A stretch of 64,000 nucleotides of DNA, from assembly GCF_918797505.1 (NCBI RefSeq), contig NC_092797.1, positions 31,013,372 to 31,077,371 of the forward strand. Direction: 5' to 3'. How positions within the stretch are numbered: position 1 is the first letter of the stretch; every line of letters starts with the position of its first letter. Under the pieces are notes generated by a model, which made no database searches, was not told the origin of the DNA, and was given only the letters and a program-made list of their open reading frames with translations. A program made the position numbers and the translations under genes. This stretch comes from Bemisia tabaci (lineage: Eukaryota; Arthropoda; Insecta; Hemiptera; Aleyrodidae). This document shows, one piece after another, positions 22,536 to 33,146 of this stretch.

Positions 22536-24488
22536 AATTGAGGACCATGCCGGAAGAAGGGCGTATGTACAAGGTTCAGCGTCGTTAGAAAAACGCATTT
22601 GAAGATTTGAAATGGTGTCCCAAAAAATGAAATGCAGCAGTTGGTTAAACCAAAGTCAATTCTCTTAAACTAGATCCTACAGCTTTGAAATCCATTAAAA
22701 GTTTAAAAGAAATAAATAATTTGCCCTCTGTAATCATTGGACAAAGTAAGCCAGAGATACGCCCTTCTTTCGGAATCCTTGTATGTACGATAAAAAAGAG
22801 GATCGTTTTTCTTCGATAACTCATAAAGTAATGAAAAAAAGAAAATCGGGGAAATGACTTTCTGCTAATACATTTCAGTATTCTAACGAGCCAAAGTTTT
22901 TAAAGATCGGGTCACTGGTTGCAGAGAAACCCAGCTTTTTCTGGGCGCACTTGTGATTGCTGAAGACACTAAATTCACTACTAAGTTGATTTCCTTCTTT
23001 TGTATCTCGTGACAAAATTAATTTAAAGGAAATCAAAGAAAACGGTTTTTGCAGAATTTCTTCAGCTTTCTAACGGGCTATAGTTTTTTAAAATCGGAGG
23101 TTTATTAGCGGAAAAAACTGAACTTTTCCGGTTGCACGTACATGAGAAAAGTGCATTGTTATTGTCGTCGGAAAACTGTTATAATCCGCTGTTGCTCCTT
23201 ATTGAGTCTGGAGGGTCTCCAAAGGTGGTCGAACATTCAATTGGTTACGAATTGCACCCATTGGATTCTGTTTGTCTAATATCAATTACATCTTGCCCCC
23301 CCCCCCCCCCTTCCAACGGTATGGGATATGCTGTGTTGCCAATCGTCCAGAAATGAACCTTATTGGTATAGCGGTTTCTTCTTAAAATTATTGTCTTTTC
23401 TTTGGTTGTCATTTTAAACTGTGGAATTCCTTATATGTTTGAACCGAGTGTTGCTTAATAATTTGATAAATTGTCCGTAAAAATGAACTTTTCAATGGCC
23501 AAACCTTCATCACCGAATGCTCCAATTTTATGAGGATGGAAAATGCGTCGATTTAATCATTCAAAAAAAAAAAAAAAAAATGCCCCTATAGAGAACTTTT
23601 CTTGTCATTTTTCAAGAGTATCTGATGAAAATTCTGTAAGCTCTTGTCTGTTAAGCTTCATTGATCTTATAATGTTGCCAAATTTAATTAACTCTCAGAT
23701 AAGGTACGCCCCTTGACCGCTTCCCACTCCAACCCCCCAAGCGCTTCGTCGGGTAATCATTTTCAATAAAAAAACCCATGTTGAATATTCTGTAGTTGTT
23801 CATGCGACAGATTTCCACTTTTATTGATTAAAAAACTTAAGATCTGTCCGATGTTGCAAAGTTGCTGCAATATTTTTCGTAATATTCTCGAGAAGTATAC
23901 GTTCGCGCCTGCGAGTAAGGTGGCTGATATATGTAGGAAGTTCCACGCTGCGGCGCGTCATCGCAGCAGCCATTTGGGAGATTTCACTATCGCGTACTTG
24001 TGTATCTTACATCAAACATACATAGAGTCACGAGAATTTGTTTATAAACTTGCAACTCCGAACAACTCCGAAACTTAAAGCTTCGGACTGCATTAACATT
24101 TCTAATGTAATATGTGCAATAAATCGTAACTCTCACATTTCACGTTCTGTGATGTACAGTAAATAAAAATGAATAAATAATCATTCTATTCGGCTAAAAC
24201 TATTCCTTCTAATGAGAACAAAATGGAAGTGACACTTCTTTCACCAGAAAACAGGTAAAAATCCATATCACGGAAGGCAAAATGTGTAAATAAGAGGAGA
24301 AAGTTCGTTGGCCGGAAGAAGAGCGTATCTTCGGTGTACTTTACAGGTCAATTATTCACGTAACAAATCGACAGATTTTTCTCAAACTTGGAGGATACTC
24401 TCACTATTCGACGTAGAATCAGAAAAGCAGAATGTTGAAAAAAGGGCGTATCTCGAGATACGCCCTTCTTCCGGCATGGTCCTCAATT
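22536..24488. mobile_element. 1.95-kb element with perfect 30-bp terminal inverted repeats
   Basis: Bases 22536-22565 (starting AATTGAGGACCATGCCGG) are the exact reverse complement of 24459-24488. The key subterminal word GGAAGAAGGGCGTAT also occurs, diverged and in either orientation, at about 22752-22776 and 24313-24335, so end sequences are repeated internally. The interior has C15 at 23296-23310 and an A run near 23564, but no frame resembling a transposase. It reads as a non-autonomous DNA transposon. The target duplication is unclear (ATA/TGA outside). Confidence 0.75.
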
Positions 24489-25304
24489 GAACGTCTCGCA
24501 TGCTACTGCATCACCCCTGAAAAGATGGATCCTATTTGATAGACGGCCAAATCTGATGGGGGACGGAACAATCTCTTCATTGTTATGGTTTTTGTCATTA
24601 TTATTTAAACCGCTGTCTTAGCTTTCAAAGTGGTGGTTAAGACTTCAGTTACGGCGACATTAAGTTTTGGTAAAACGGGGTGCCAAATCCGATGAAAATA
24701 GTTCTACGTGCATCATAAAAGTTCCAAAGGTTACTATGCATTTTCAACTGTTAAGCATCTTTTCTGACCAAATCTCTGACGCCACAGGGATAAATGACTG
24801 CAACCGAAGGCACAAAATTACTCGCAAGGGGCTTTTTACAAGGCGGAAAACAAGGAGGCTTGTTGCAACTCGTGTTCAAAGCGCGCGAATATCGTTTAAT
24901 AGCCTCGCAAGTAGCCGTAAAAACATGAAAATGTTAAAAATGAAGCGTGACCTTTGGCAAAACACACAACTGTGTAAGAGGCACTCCTGCCTTATGTCAC
25001 GGCTCACATTCCAAATGTCAACGTCTCGTTTCTCGTCTTCGTCGATGTCGAGGAAACCTTCAGATCGTGCGGTTGCAACTCTTGCGGTGTCAAAATGCAC
25101 ACCCTGTTTACAAACACGTGTGGGAGTAAATGAAACCACATTTATTCATTCGTCGCTCACGGATCAAAAATCTAGAATCCTTGGGCTCGTGGAATGGCGC
25201 TTTGTAATTGTTGACGCTTGTGGTTCGTAAACGTTTTCCGAGTACTCATAAGCATATTTGTTAAAATTTCTATCTATAATTTGCATTAATAATAGCGTTA
25301 TAGA
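24489..25304. other. Unique sequence with one long open frame
   Basis: A plus frame is open from 24667 to 25230 (187 codons). It begins at TTG, and the first ATG is at 24737. It has no domain I recognise, and its length is within reach of chance for 64 kb read in six frames. It is not called as a gene. Confidence 0.3.
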
Positions 25305-25597
25305 CAGGATTGCCACAGAATTTAGAGAATGGCATTCCCTGAAACTTTCCTAATTTTCCTGACACATTTTGGTTAAATCCCTGACACTATTGAGGAAACG
25401 CTAGATGCGTAAAAAGACGTAATTAGAAACAGTTTTTAAGTAAATTTTGTTGTTCGAAACCCATTCTAAATAGTTAGTAAAAAATTTAACACGATGATTC
25501 CTTGACAGTTTTGTCGTTTTCCGTAACATTTCCAGGTTTTCCCTGCTTTCCAGAATTTCCTGACATTTACCGGTATTTCCTGAATGTGGCAACCCTG
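25305..25597. mobile_element. Family C element, 293 bp
   Basis: Defining copy. The left end is CAGGATTGCCACAGAAT and the right end ATGTGGCAACCCTG, an imperfect terminal inverted repeat of about 14 bases. Inside each end are runs of 'ttccctgac' or 'ttcctgac' words, separated by an A+T-rich middle with 'cgaaacccattctaaatagt'. The CAGGG-type ends would suit a hAT-like MITE, but the 8 bases on each side (GTTATAGA/AATATAAA) match at only five positions. Confidence 0.65.
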
Positions 25598-26652
25598 AAT
25601 ATAAACATAATAATTATGTAATTATGGAAAACTCTCTCTAAATACTCTCAAGCATATTTCGTCAAGATTTCAATCTATAATTTTTATTTAAATGATATCA
25701 TGAATGTCTATGAAATATACTTTCCAAATTTGAAAGAGCGATGGTAAAAGTTAACCATATTTTTCTTCAGTTCCCAATTTATCGTTTTCGAACCTCGAAA
25801 TGCTTCCAATTATTGGATTTTTCCCCGCCAAATATTACAATATCAATCTGTCTAAGCTGTTGTAAAATTGTCCCCCCCCCCCCCCCCCTTCCCACATATG
25901 AGGGATCACGTTTTCTGACTCAGTCACAAATATTCATAAAAAATCTCTAGACATCAAATGCTCCTGGAACACAGTGTGTTTCAATTATACTAATCGGCGG
26001 ATGTCTTCGTTAATTGCAAAGGAGAGACTTACATACGAGGAAGTGTTTTTCTCGCAACCTCATCCTTCTAAATTAACACTCTAATACTACTTCCGCAAGG
26101 CAACTGACCCAATTCCATACGTAGGAGGGCCTTCAATACATATACGCGGTGATACCGATCACCACTGAAGATAAATCTTTCTTGGTTTTGGTCTGGTTAC
26201 AAACATGGCTGTTGTGCCGTGAGGTAAACAAAATACTATGCGCAGCGCGGGTGTCCTGCATCGAAAAAATTTCGGTTTCTCTGTGCAGAGATAAAATAAC
26301 CAGATACTGCTACTACTTCATCGTAAAATGATATTCCTCCATATGAAACAAGCTACACCTCACCCGCATCATTTCTGCCTGCGTAGCACAGAAACCGTTC
26401 AACTGCCTACGCACTCTCTTGACATAGATTGATAAATCCGTGAGACTGACTTTGAATGTCTTGTGGACAGTGTGTCAATGTGTGGGTTCTCCAATAGGAC
26501 AGTGATGTGATAGATTTACAGAGCAACGAAGAAACACAAGAATATAACGCTCAATGAGAATTCGGAGAAGTGATAAATTTTATGGAATAGACATCCTATA
26601 GACTTTTAATATTGTTGATCCATCCTGATTTCTTTGAGTATATTTTAACTAA
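25598..26652. other. Unique sequence with a C17 run
   Basis: The region contains 17 C at 25872-25888. No gene or shared repeat was recognised. Confidence 0.4.
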
Positions 26653-26880
26653 CACTGGAAAAAGAAACACATTGGATCTAGAGTCCAGACTCTTGAAAAC
26701 ATTGACAAGAAATAATACTCTGGATTCAATCAGATTTAAGCTTAAATCAAAAGGAAATCCGCTCAAATTAAGAGGCTTGGTTCTTGATTTAACCAAAAAT
26801 CCGATTGAATCAAGAGTATTTTTTCTTGTCGATGTTTTTAAGAGTCTGGACGCTAGATCTAATGTGGTTTTTTTCCAGTG
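26653..26880. mobile_element. Family B MITE, 228 bp
   Basis: Well-preserved copy from CACTGGAAAAAGAAACACATTG to TTTTTTCCAGTG, with both arms intact. Overlapping frames of 92 and 111 codons on opposite strands arise from its palindrome. Confidence 0.85.
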
Positions 26881-27207
26881 GTCAACATGACAGTACCTCC
26901 TAGTTCCACTTAAAGTCACTTCCAAGCTCACGAAAAGCTCCTACAGTTGAAGAGGCAATGACGAACGTATCACGAAAAATTACGCAGGTTTTAATTACGA
27001 ATATATAGTGTATCATTATTTTCCGGTGAAAAGTTGAGACCCACGTGAAATTGTCACTTGTCAATATCACCAGCATAGACTTAAAGCTTAGTTTTTGCAT
27101 TAAATTGCATGGAATAATAAAACTTTAGCTTTTTAGATCTCTGTTATAAACTGATCATGACTTGCGTTCTCTCTACCAAACTCTCAATCAGGTTCATTGA
27201 GACTCTA

Positions 27208-27418
27208 CACTGGAAAAAAAAGAATCTTAAATTTGCCGCCAAGAAGTATTTCTTCTTAAATCAAGAATTTTGCTGGTTAGTATAAGCTACTTTTTTGCTT
27301 AACCCAAGCATTATTTTTCTTGAATCAAGAAAAAGTCAGCTTAAAGCAAGATAAAGAAAATTCTTGGCGGCAAATTCAAGAATTATCATGCTTGATCCAA
27401 GCTACTTTTTTTTCAGTG
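27208..27418. mobile_element. B-like MITE with a different body, 211 bp
   Basis: Starts CACTGGAAAAAAAAGAATCT and ends GCTACTTTTTTTTCAGTG. The arms mirror each other by 'atttgccgccaagaa' at the left and 'ttcttggcggcaaat' at the right, with 'gcttaacccaagc' and 'cttaaatcaag' words inside. It shares end type and palindromic build with family B, but the body sequence is different. No transposase is encoded. Confidence 0.75.
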
Positions 27419-27448
27419 TAGTGGATTCGGAGAGCGGAATCCTCAAAA

Positions 27449-27715
27449 CAGGGTTGCCACAGAATGAAAAAAATGAAAATCCCTGACATTTCCCTGACTT
27501 CCCTGTCACATTCTGATAAAATTCCCTGACTATTGAAGATATGCCACACGGTTAAAAAGACAACATTTCAAATAGTTTTCACGCAAAATCTAAGTCAAAC
27601 CTAAACCTACCCTAGAAAGCAAATAAAGGTGACTTAACAATTTTTCCCTGGCATTTTCGACATTTTTGTCACTTTCCCTGAAAATTCCACGTATTCTCTG
27701 ACTGTGGCAACGCTG
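27449..27715. mobile_element. Family C element, 267 bp
   Basis: CAGGGTTGCCACAGAATG at the left, CTGTGGCAACGCTG at the right, with 'ccctgacatttccctgactt' near the left end. It sits 30 bases after the 27208 element. Confidence 0.75.
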
Positions 27716-28431
27716 CCAAAAACTGAAGCGTTGCAACATCCGCATACATCTCAAATTTATCCAGTTGTCCACCCCCTCTCTCCAGTTTAGAGGAAGTATC
27801 GAAACGAGCATTGCAGCACGTGCAAAAAACCCAATAAATTAGTAAAAGCCTCCAAATCGTGACCGCTCACGGGGCGTCCTGCATTCACGAACGACGCGAA
27901 GATGAGAAGCGCTGCCACTTTCCGAGACGATGCGGCGCTGCAGTCTACGGTCGTCGGGAAACTTGAACGCGGGGCTAGCAAAAAGAACAGCACGTCTCCC
28001 GGCGCGTCCCGCGTCGCCATTCAACGGCCGAGCACTTCCAGTTGATATTTAAGTCCACCGTGGGCGGAGGCCGCGTTGCAACATCGGACACGAATATTCC
28101 GTTTGATTAGCGTCACGTGTGTGGAAATGGCGTGAGTTTGGCAAGCGTGGCTGGAAGTAGAGGTGGGAGCTCATGAGTCCCATAAATCACGAGGACGGGA
28201 ACGGGCTGAAAACGCAGGAATCCAATGCTCCCAGCTTGACATATTAGTGTTATTACCTAACCTCAACCGTCCCCGTCGCGTCTTGGTCACCGCTCGCCGT
28301 GTAGAGGCCATGTTGCCCCGCTCGGCACCGAGGAAAATCAAAGGGACTCGGCATTAGAATAAATTGGTTCGGTGGTGACGAAACGACTGGTTAACATCAT
28401 GCATTGGAATTCGATTCAAAAGTCTGAGCTT
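27716..28431. other. G+C-rich unique stretch
   Basis: 27840-28340 is CpG-rich. A minus frame (28020-27787, 77 codons) starts at an ATG and has a leucine/phenylalanine-rich N-terminal part, but no known domain. A promoter or first exon is possible but unproven. Confidence 0.3.
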
Positions 28432-28668
28432 CACTGGAAAAAAAAAGTCGCTTGGATCTAGAGTCCAGACTTTTAAAAATGTCGACAAGAAGAAATACCT
28501 ATGTACACTTGATTTAATCCGATTTTTTCATGAATCAAAGAGCCGAGCCTCTTGATTTAGGCGGATTTCCTTTTGACTGAAACAAAAAGTCCGATGGGAT
28601 CCAGAGTTGATTTCTTGTCAATGTTTTTTAGAGCCTGGAATCTAGAACCAAACAACTTTTTTCCAGTG
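28432..28668. mobile_element. Family B MITE, 237 bp
   Basis: CACTGGAAAAAAAAAGTCGC to TTTTTTCCAGTG. The flanks CTGAGCTT and CTGAGTTC agree at six of eight positions, consistent with an old 8-bp duplication. It shares the 'gtcgcttggatc' variant with the 19545 copy, which may mark a subfamily. Confidence 0.8.
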
Positions 28669-28720
28669 CTGAGTTCATTTGACTTTAGTTTTAATTGCTT
28701 CAATAATCCATAACATTTAC

Positions 28721-29166
28721 TTAAGGTGATTCGATGGACGCCATATTTTGTGTCAGAACGGCATGCGATATATCGCATCAATTGGTTCCATTATTTCAGC
28801 TACTCGTCATTTTTCTCCAATTTTGAGATCGCAATTCTGTTGTCAGGAGACTAAAGCACTCATCAATTTTAACAAAGAAATTCAACGTAATAAATGCGTG
28901 GTTTTTTCAGAGAGAAAACATCGCATTCGAGTGCAGTTTCGATATCAGTATCGAATGCGATGTTTTCTCTCTGAAAAAACCACGCATTTATTATACGTTG
29001 AATTTCTTTGTTAAAATTGGTAAGTGAGTGCTTTAGTCTCCTGACAACAGAATTGCGATCTCAAAATTGGAGAAAAATGACGAGTAGCTGAAATAATGGA
29101 ACCAATTGATGCGATATATCGCATGCCGTTCTGACACATAATATGGCGTCCATCGAATCACCTTAA
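28721..29166. mobile_element. TTAA-flanked palindromic element, 438 bp
   Basis: TTAA at 28721-28724 and 29163-29166 bounds an element that starts GGTGATTCGATGGACGCCAT and ends with its complement. The left arm (to 28930) and right arm (from 28951) are about 97% identical over about 206-212 bases, around a 20-base loop. TTAA duplications are characteristic of piggyBac-type insertions. No transposase is present. An open frame at 28748-29014 is simply the palindrome read through. Confidence 0.85.
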
Positions 29167-29358
29167 GGAGAATAAAACCGTTTTAAGTTAGAATTTTGGG
29201 ATTTGTTTTTCGTGAAAATCTTTATAATTTAAGATACTTATAGTTGGTGGTGGACCTATTAAATAGACGATTATCAAAGCACATACATTTTTTACATTGA
29301 GGAGTGCACGTTTCGGCTCATTTATTTCGTTTTTAAGATTGCTTGCATCTCTGGGAAG

Positions 29359-29389
<31 letters not shown>

Positions 29390-30118
29390 CACAGATTTCT
29401 CTCTTCTTCACACTACAGAGGGGAGAGAATTTAGTTATAGCTTTTATCATAAACTCCCTTCTGTTGAATTCGATTCAATTCACCCAAGTCTCTCAATTCC
29501 CAAATTGTTCAAAATCCTCCACTCAACGTGGCATCGTCGTGATTCTTTCGGCTGCAATTCGATCAAGTTTCGTTGTTACAATATCGAGGCGCTCGATGTT
29601 CGTGTTATAGCATTAGTACCTCAGCATACTTGAGCGAAGTCACTCGAACATGTTGACAGAGTGCTTGTGTCTCCATGTAATGAGTCGCGCAATACTCCAT
29701 GTACTCGCATCAATTGTTGAGTAATACTCCCTCCTCTTCTGCACATTTTGTTCAAACTCAACCGGAGCTAATTAAAACAGGGAGGGGGTGGAGGGATTGA
29801 TTCGGTGGAATGATGGAGATTAGAAGAAGTAAAACTCGGATAAAAAAAGGTCTGGCTCACGGATAGTGCTCGAGTTCAGATAGTATGTTCCTGCAAAGCC
29901 TTGACCAGAAAAAAAATATATAAAAAAAATCTGTGTTTAAGTTCTTGAGGTCCTCCATGTAAATGCCTCAACATGGTTAGAAATTGTTTTAAACTCTTTC
30001 CATATTATTAGGGCTATTATCCCCCTTTTTTTCTACACCTTTGTGAGTTTGTCTAACCATGGTTTGGAAATGCGCCTGGACTTGTGAATTGCAATAATCG
30101 GATGTCTGGTCGTAATTC
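29167..30118. other. Unique sequence with an A29 run
   Basis: A homopolymer of about 29 A lies at 29359-29387. No gene or shared repeat was recognised. Confidence 0.4.
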
Positions 30119-30421
30119 CAGGGTCGCCCTCGCCACCGCGAATTTGGAAAATTGAATTTCCTGACATTTCCCTGATTTCCCTCACTTATTTCGGTGAGAT
30201 TCCCTGACAATTGAAAAAATGCCAAATTTTTTAAAAAAAACATAGTTAGAACAAGTTTTCGGGCAAAATTCGTTGTTCGATACGTCAAACCCATACTCGA
30301 GAAAGCAAAAGAAGGCAAATTGACGATTTGTCCCTGACATTTTCTTCATTTTCCCTCACATTTCCCGGACTTTTTAAAATTCTCTGACATTTCCTGGTTT
30401 TCCCTGACTGTGGCAACCCTG
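30119..30421. mobile_element. Family C element, 303 bp
   Basis: CAGGGTCGCCCTCGCCACCG at the left, CTGTGGCAACCCTG at the right, with many 'ccctgac' words. Its right end joins directly to a truncated family A copy, so it probably inserted into that element. Confidence 0.75.
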
Positions 30422-30490
30422 TAGGTATTTCATCGAAGGAAATTTGGCGACGCCTGAGGGCTCATACGGCGTTTTTCCTTAGCAGGGCAG
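30422..30490 (-). mobile_element. Family A remnant, one end only
   Basis: About 70 bases of one family A terminus, ending CCTTAGCAGGGCAG and followed by AATA. The diagnostic 'gcctgaggg' (complement 'cttcaggc') sits at this right-hand end, so the copy was inverted relative to the 6596 copy. Its other end is absent upstream of the family C element, so sequence was lost at or after that insertion. Confidence 0.7.
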
Positions 30491-30948
30491 AATACGGGCT
30501 GAACTCAAAGATTCCGATGAGCCTTCGAATCGAACCGGGCCTAAAGTGAAGGCAGAATCGTATCACCGACACAGTTTCCGAACTGCAAAACCTTACAGGC
30601 ACTCGATCCAATCATGACCCGGGACTGCGGAGCCGTTGAGCAAATCGGCAATTACCACGGGAGAAAATCCAATAAATTAATTTGGCAGCCGAGCGAAATG
30701 GAGCAACCCACGCCACACGTGCTGTCCCCGGGGGCCCCCAGCGATCGACCTCCTCCAGAGGGAACGCGGGGGAAAACGAAAAGGAGTTTACAACGTACGA
30801 AAGTAACATCGATCCGACACAGATTAGACTCCAATTTAAAACACTTTCACTCGATCGCACGATAGCGCGCGGGCAAAGGTGGGCATTGGGCAAAGAAGGT
30901 TAGGCTCGCGAAACGCGGAAAGCTCACGCATACGCATGCGCCCCGACG
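30491..30948. other. G+C-rich unique stretch
   Basis: CpG-rich DNA with overlapping open frames on both strands (60-93 codons) and no recognisable protein. Confidence 0.3.
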
Positions 30949-31164
30949 CACAGTCGATCGAGTGGGGTCGGACGAAATTCGCAAACTTTAAACGCTTATA
31001 ACTCCGTTCATCCAAAACTTTGAGGTTCTGAAAGTGGTTCCACTGGTTTTCGCGTGAAATTTTTTACTAGAGGCACCCCTTACAATTTAGGATGTGACGA
31101 AATAAACATCAAAATTTGCAGTTTTAGTCAAAACTTTCATGTCCGACCTCTCTAATTGACTGTG
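30949..31164 (+). mobile_element. Family H element, copy 1, 216 bp
   Basis: Starts CACAGTCGATCGAGTGGGGT followed by CGGAC. It ends with GTCCGACCTC... and GACTGTG, an interrupted terminal inverted repeat of about 24 bases. The body has 'cttataactccgttcat', 'aaaactttgaggttctgaaa' and 'tttgcagttttagtcaaaa'. The flanking octamers CCCCGACG and CGGCGACG agree at six of eight positions. Confidence 0.7.
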
Positions 31165-31199
31165 CGGCGACGAGAGATATGAGACATGTGCGGCCGCCG

Positions 31200-31432
31200 C
31201 ACAAAGGATCGAGTGAATTGGGGAGGTCGGACAAAATTTAGAAATTTTAAAAGCTTATAACTCCGTTCATACAAAACTTTGAGGTTTTAAAAGTGGTTCT
31301 ATTGGTTTCCTCGTGAAATTTTCTTCTAGAAACACTATCTAAAATTTAAAATATGACGAAATAAATAAGAAAATTTGCAGTTTTAGTCAAAAATTTCATG
31401 TCCGGCCCCTCCGATTGACTCGCTCCACTGTG
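31200..31432 (+). mobile_element. Family H element, copy 2, 233 bp
   Basis: A second copy in the same orientation, starting 35 bases after copy 1. It has 'cttataactccgttcat', 'aaaactttgaggttttaaaa' and 'tgcagttttagtcaaaa' in the same order, and ends CTCCACTGTG. The same body, reversed, forms 15074-15266 of the fold-back element. Confidence 0.7.
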
Positions 31433-31636
31433 CGACGCCTGCCACGCTTGAGTCTTGCGTGCTTGCGTGGGGACCAGGACCCATTCAATTCACTAACCGG
31501 CGAGCTTTTTATGAAGTGCGTAGAAAATTAGTTCGAAGAAAGACCCCGGTCCATCTATAATGGACAGTGACCGCTCACGTGTAAGTTTTTATGTCCTCCT
31601 ACATTAAAATACGCAGCACTAAGCCGGACACCTCCC

Positions 31637-31760
31637 TTCCTCATCACTTTCTTTTTACCGAGTCGAAGGAGGCAATTTGAATGTAGTTCAAACTAAGGTT
31701 CCTCATCACTTTCTTTTTACCGAGTCGAAGGAGGCAATTTGAATGTAGTTCAAACTAAGG
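31637..31760 (+). repeat. Perfect 62-bp tandem duplication
   Basis: Bases 31637-31698 (starting TTCCTCATCACTTTC) are repeated without change at 31699-31760. With no difference between copies, this is a young duplication or an assembly artefact. Confidence 0.9.
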
Positions 31761-31963
31761 TATGGCACCCAAGGCGCGCAAGTTAGAGTACGTATATAGA
31801 GGGAGTACGGAAATGTCGGTAGGTTTGAGGTTAGGTGATGAAGCTCTTAGGGCCCAAAAGGGCAGTCAATCTATGAATTCACATTATCCAAAGTGATTTA
31901 TTTTTACAAATGTTACGTTCCGTCGTTGATTAATCACGTATTTGACTTAGATTTTGCATAAAT

Positions 31964-32039
31964 GGACGTAATTATGCTAAAAGGAACTATATTACACGCA
32001 AACCCTATGCACTTAGTTCCTTTCAGCATAAATTCGTCC
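31964..32039. mobile_element. Family F micro-hairpin, 76 bp
   Basis: The left end is GGACGTAATTATGCTAAAAG and the right is ...CTTTCAGCATAAATTCGTCC. The arms pair over about 33 bases ('aaggaact' against 'agttcctt') around a loop of about 10. The same end sequence flanks the larger elements at 60453 and 51394. The size is within the range of microRNA precursor stems. Confidence 0.7.
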
Positions 32040-32198
32040 GAATGTACTCTTTTGTGCGGAAGAACGCTCATAAAATATATGGACATTCTTGGCCATCTTG
32101 GTTTGATGCTAGAGTCTGAAGATTGACAATGACATTTTTCGTTATATCAAAGGTTGGCTGTTCTTTTGGCCCTCAGAGCGAATACCTCGAGGCCTGTA

Positions 32199-32342
32199 TA
32201 CACGCTCAAATTTCCGTCAATTTCCGATCAAAATGATGACAAAAATGACCGTCAAATTTTTACTGGCCGCAAAAATTTAATGGTAGATGTTGCGTACCAG
32301 TCACCATTTGATCGGAAATTGATGGACATTTGAGCGTGTGTC
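32199..32342. mobile_element. Small inverted-repeat element, 144 bp
   Basis: The left end is ACACGCTCAAATTTCCGTCA and the right ends ...GATGGACATTTGAGCGTGTGT. The arms match over about 40 bases ('aatttccgatcaaaatg' against 'atttgatcggaaatt'). No other copy was seen in the window. Confidence 0.7.
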
Positions 32343-32988
32343 CAGGACTTGAGAGCAGCGGCTTGTAAGGTGGTCGGGGAGGAGGTCACATAGTTCCTTC
32401 GGCTTTCGTCTGAGGAGCAACGTCATCTTTTTAGGGTCTACACTAAGGTGCGTTTATGCTCCTTAAGCTTCTATTTTAAATTCCTCACTTCACTTAAATC
32501 GTGCAATGCTACCTTTAACATCCATGCTGTAATTCCAGCTCAATTATAGGTAGCCATACCTCTGCGGAATCAAGATGCCATCATCCCCTTCAGATTTCCT
32601 CATGCCGTTTATTTTCAGAGCGTTCGATAATTTGTAGGTCATATATTTAGTTGTAAGATCTTGCGATTGGCGTGATCTGAATATTACATCGACTCAATGC
32701 GAATCGGGGCACCGTCACACCCACTCCGGTTTATTTGGACTTAGTTCATTTCAAATTTCTTCCGGCGCCGCCCAATGCGAGCGTTTCTCGCACGAAAAGT
32801 TACATTCGATGGGAGATTACTACAACGTTGCCAGGTGTTATTAGCGAAACTATATCCACTAATCGCAACAGTGTGTTCATATTGTGAATGGGAAGCGATA
32901 CTCTAAGCTTAACATATCAATATGCTCGTCGAATACAGTGATCTATATAAAGCGCCTTGTTGGGCTTACATTATTGCACGTTCTACAT

Positions 32989-33146
32989 CAGTGGCGTGGC
33001 GTGCTTTGCGATATCGATTGTTCTGTCATTTAAACCTATGGAAAAGAATCGATTATTAAGGTGTTCGCTGCGAACACCTAGATTATCGATCCTTTTCCAT
33101 GGGTTTAAATGACAAAGCAATCCATACATCGCAAAGCACGTCACTG
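32989..33146. mobile_element. Family D MITE, 158 bp
   Basis: CAGTGGCGTGGCGTGC at the left, GCACGTCACTG at the right, with the palindromic centre GGTGTTCGCTGCGAACACC. No 8-bp duplication was found, so one end may have been altered. Confidence 0.8.

Noticed and set aside
24667..25230. A 187-codon open frame on the plus strand
   Set aside because: It starts at TTG, has no domain I know, and a frame this long is plausible by chance in six frames of 64 kb. A minus frame of 87 codons overlaps it.
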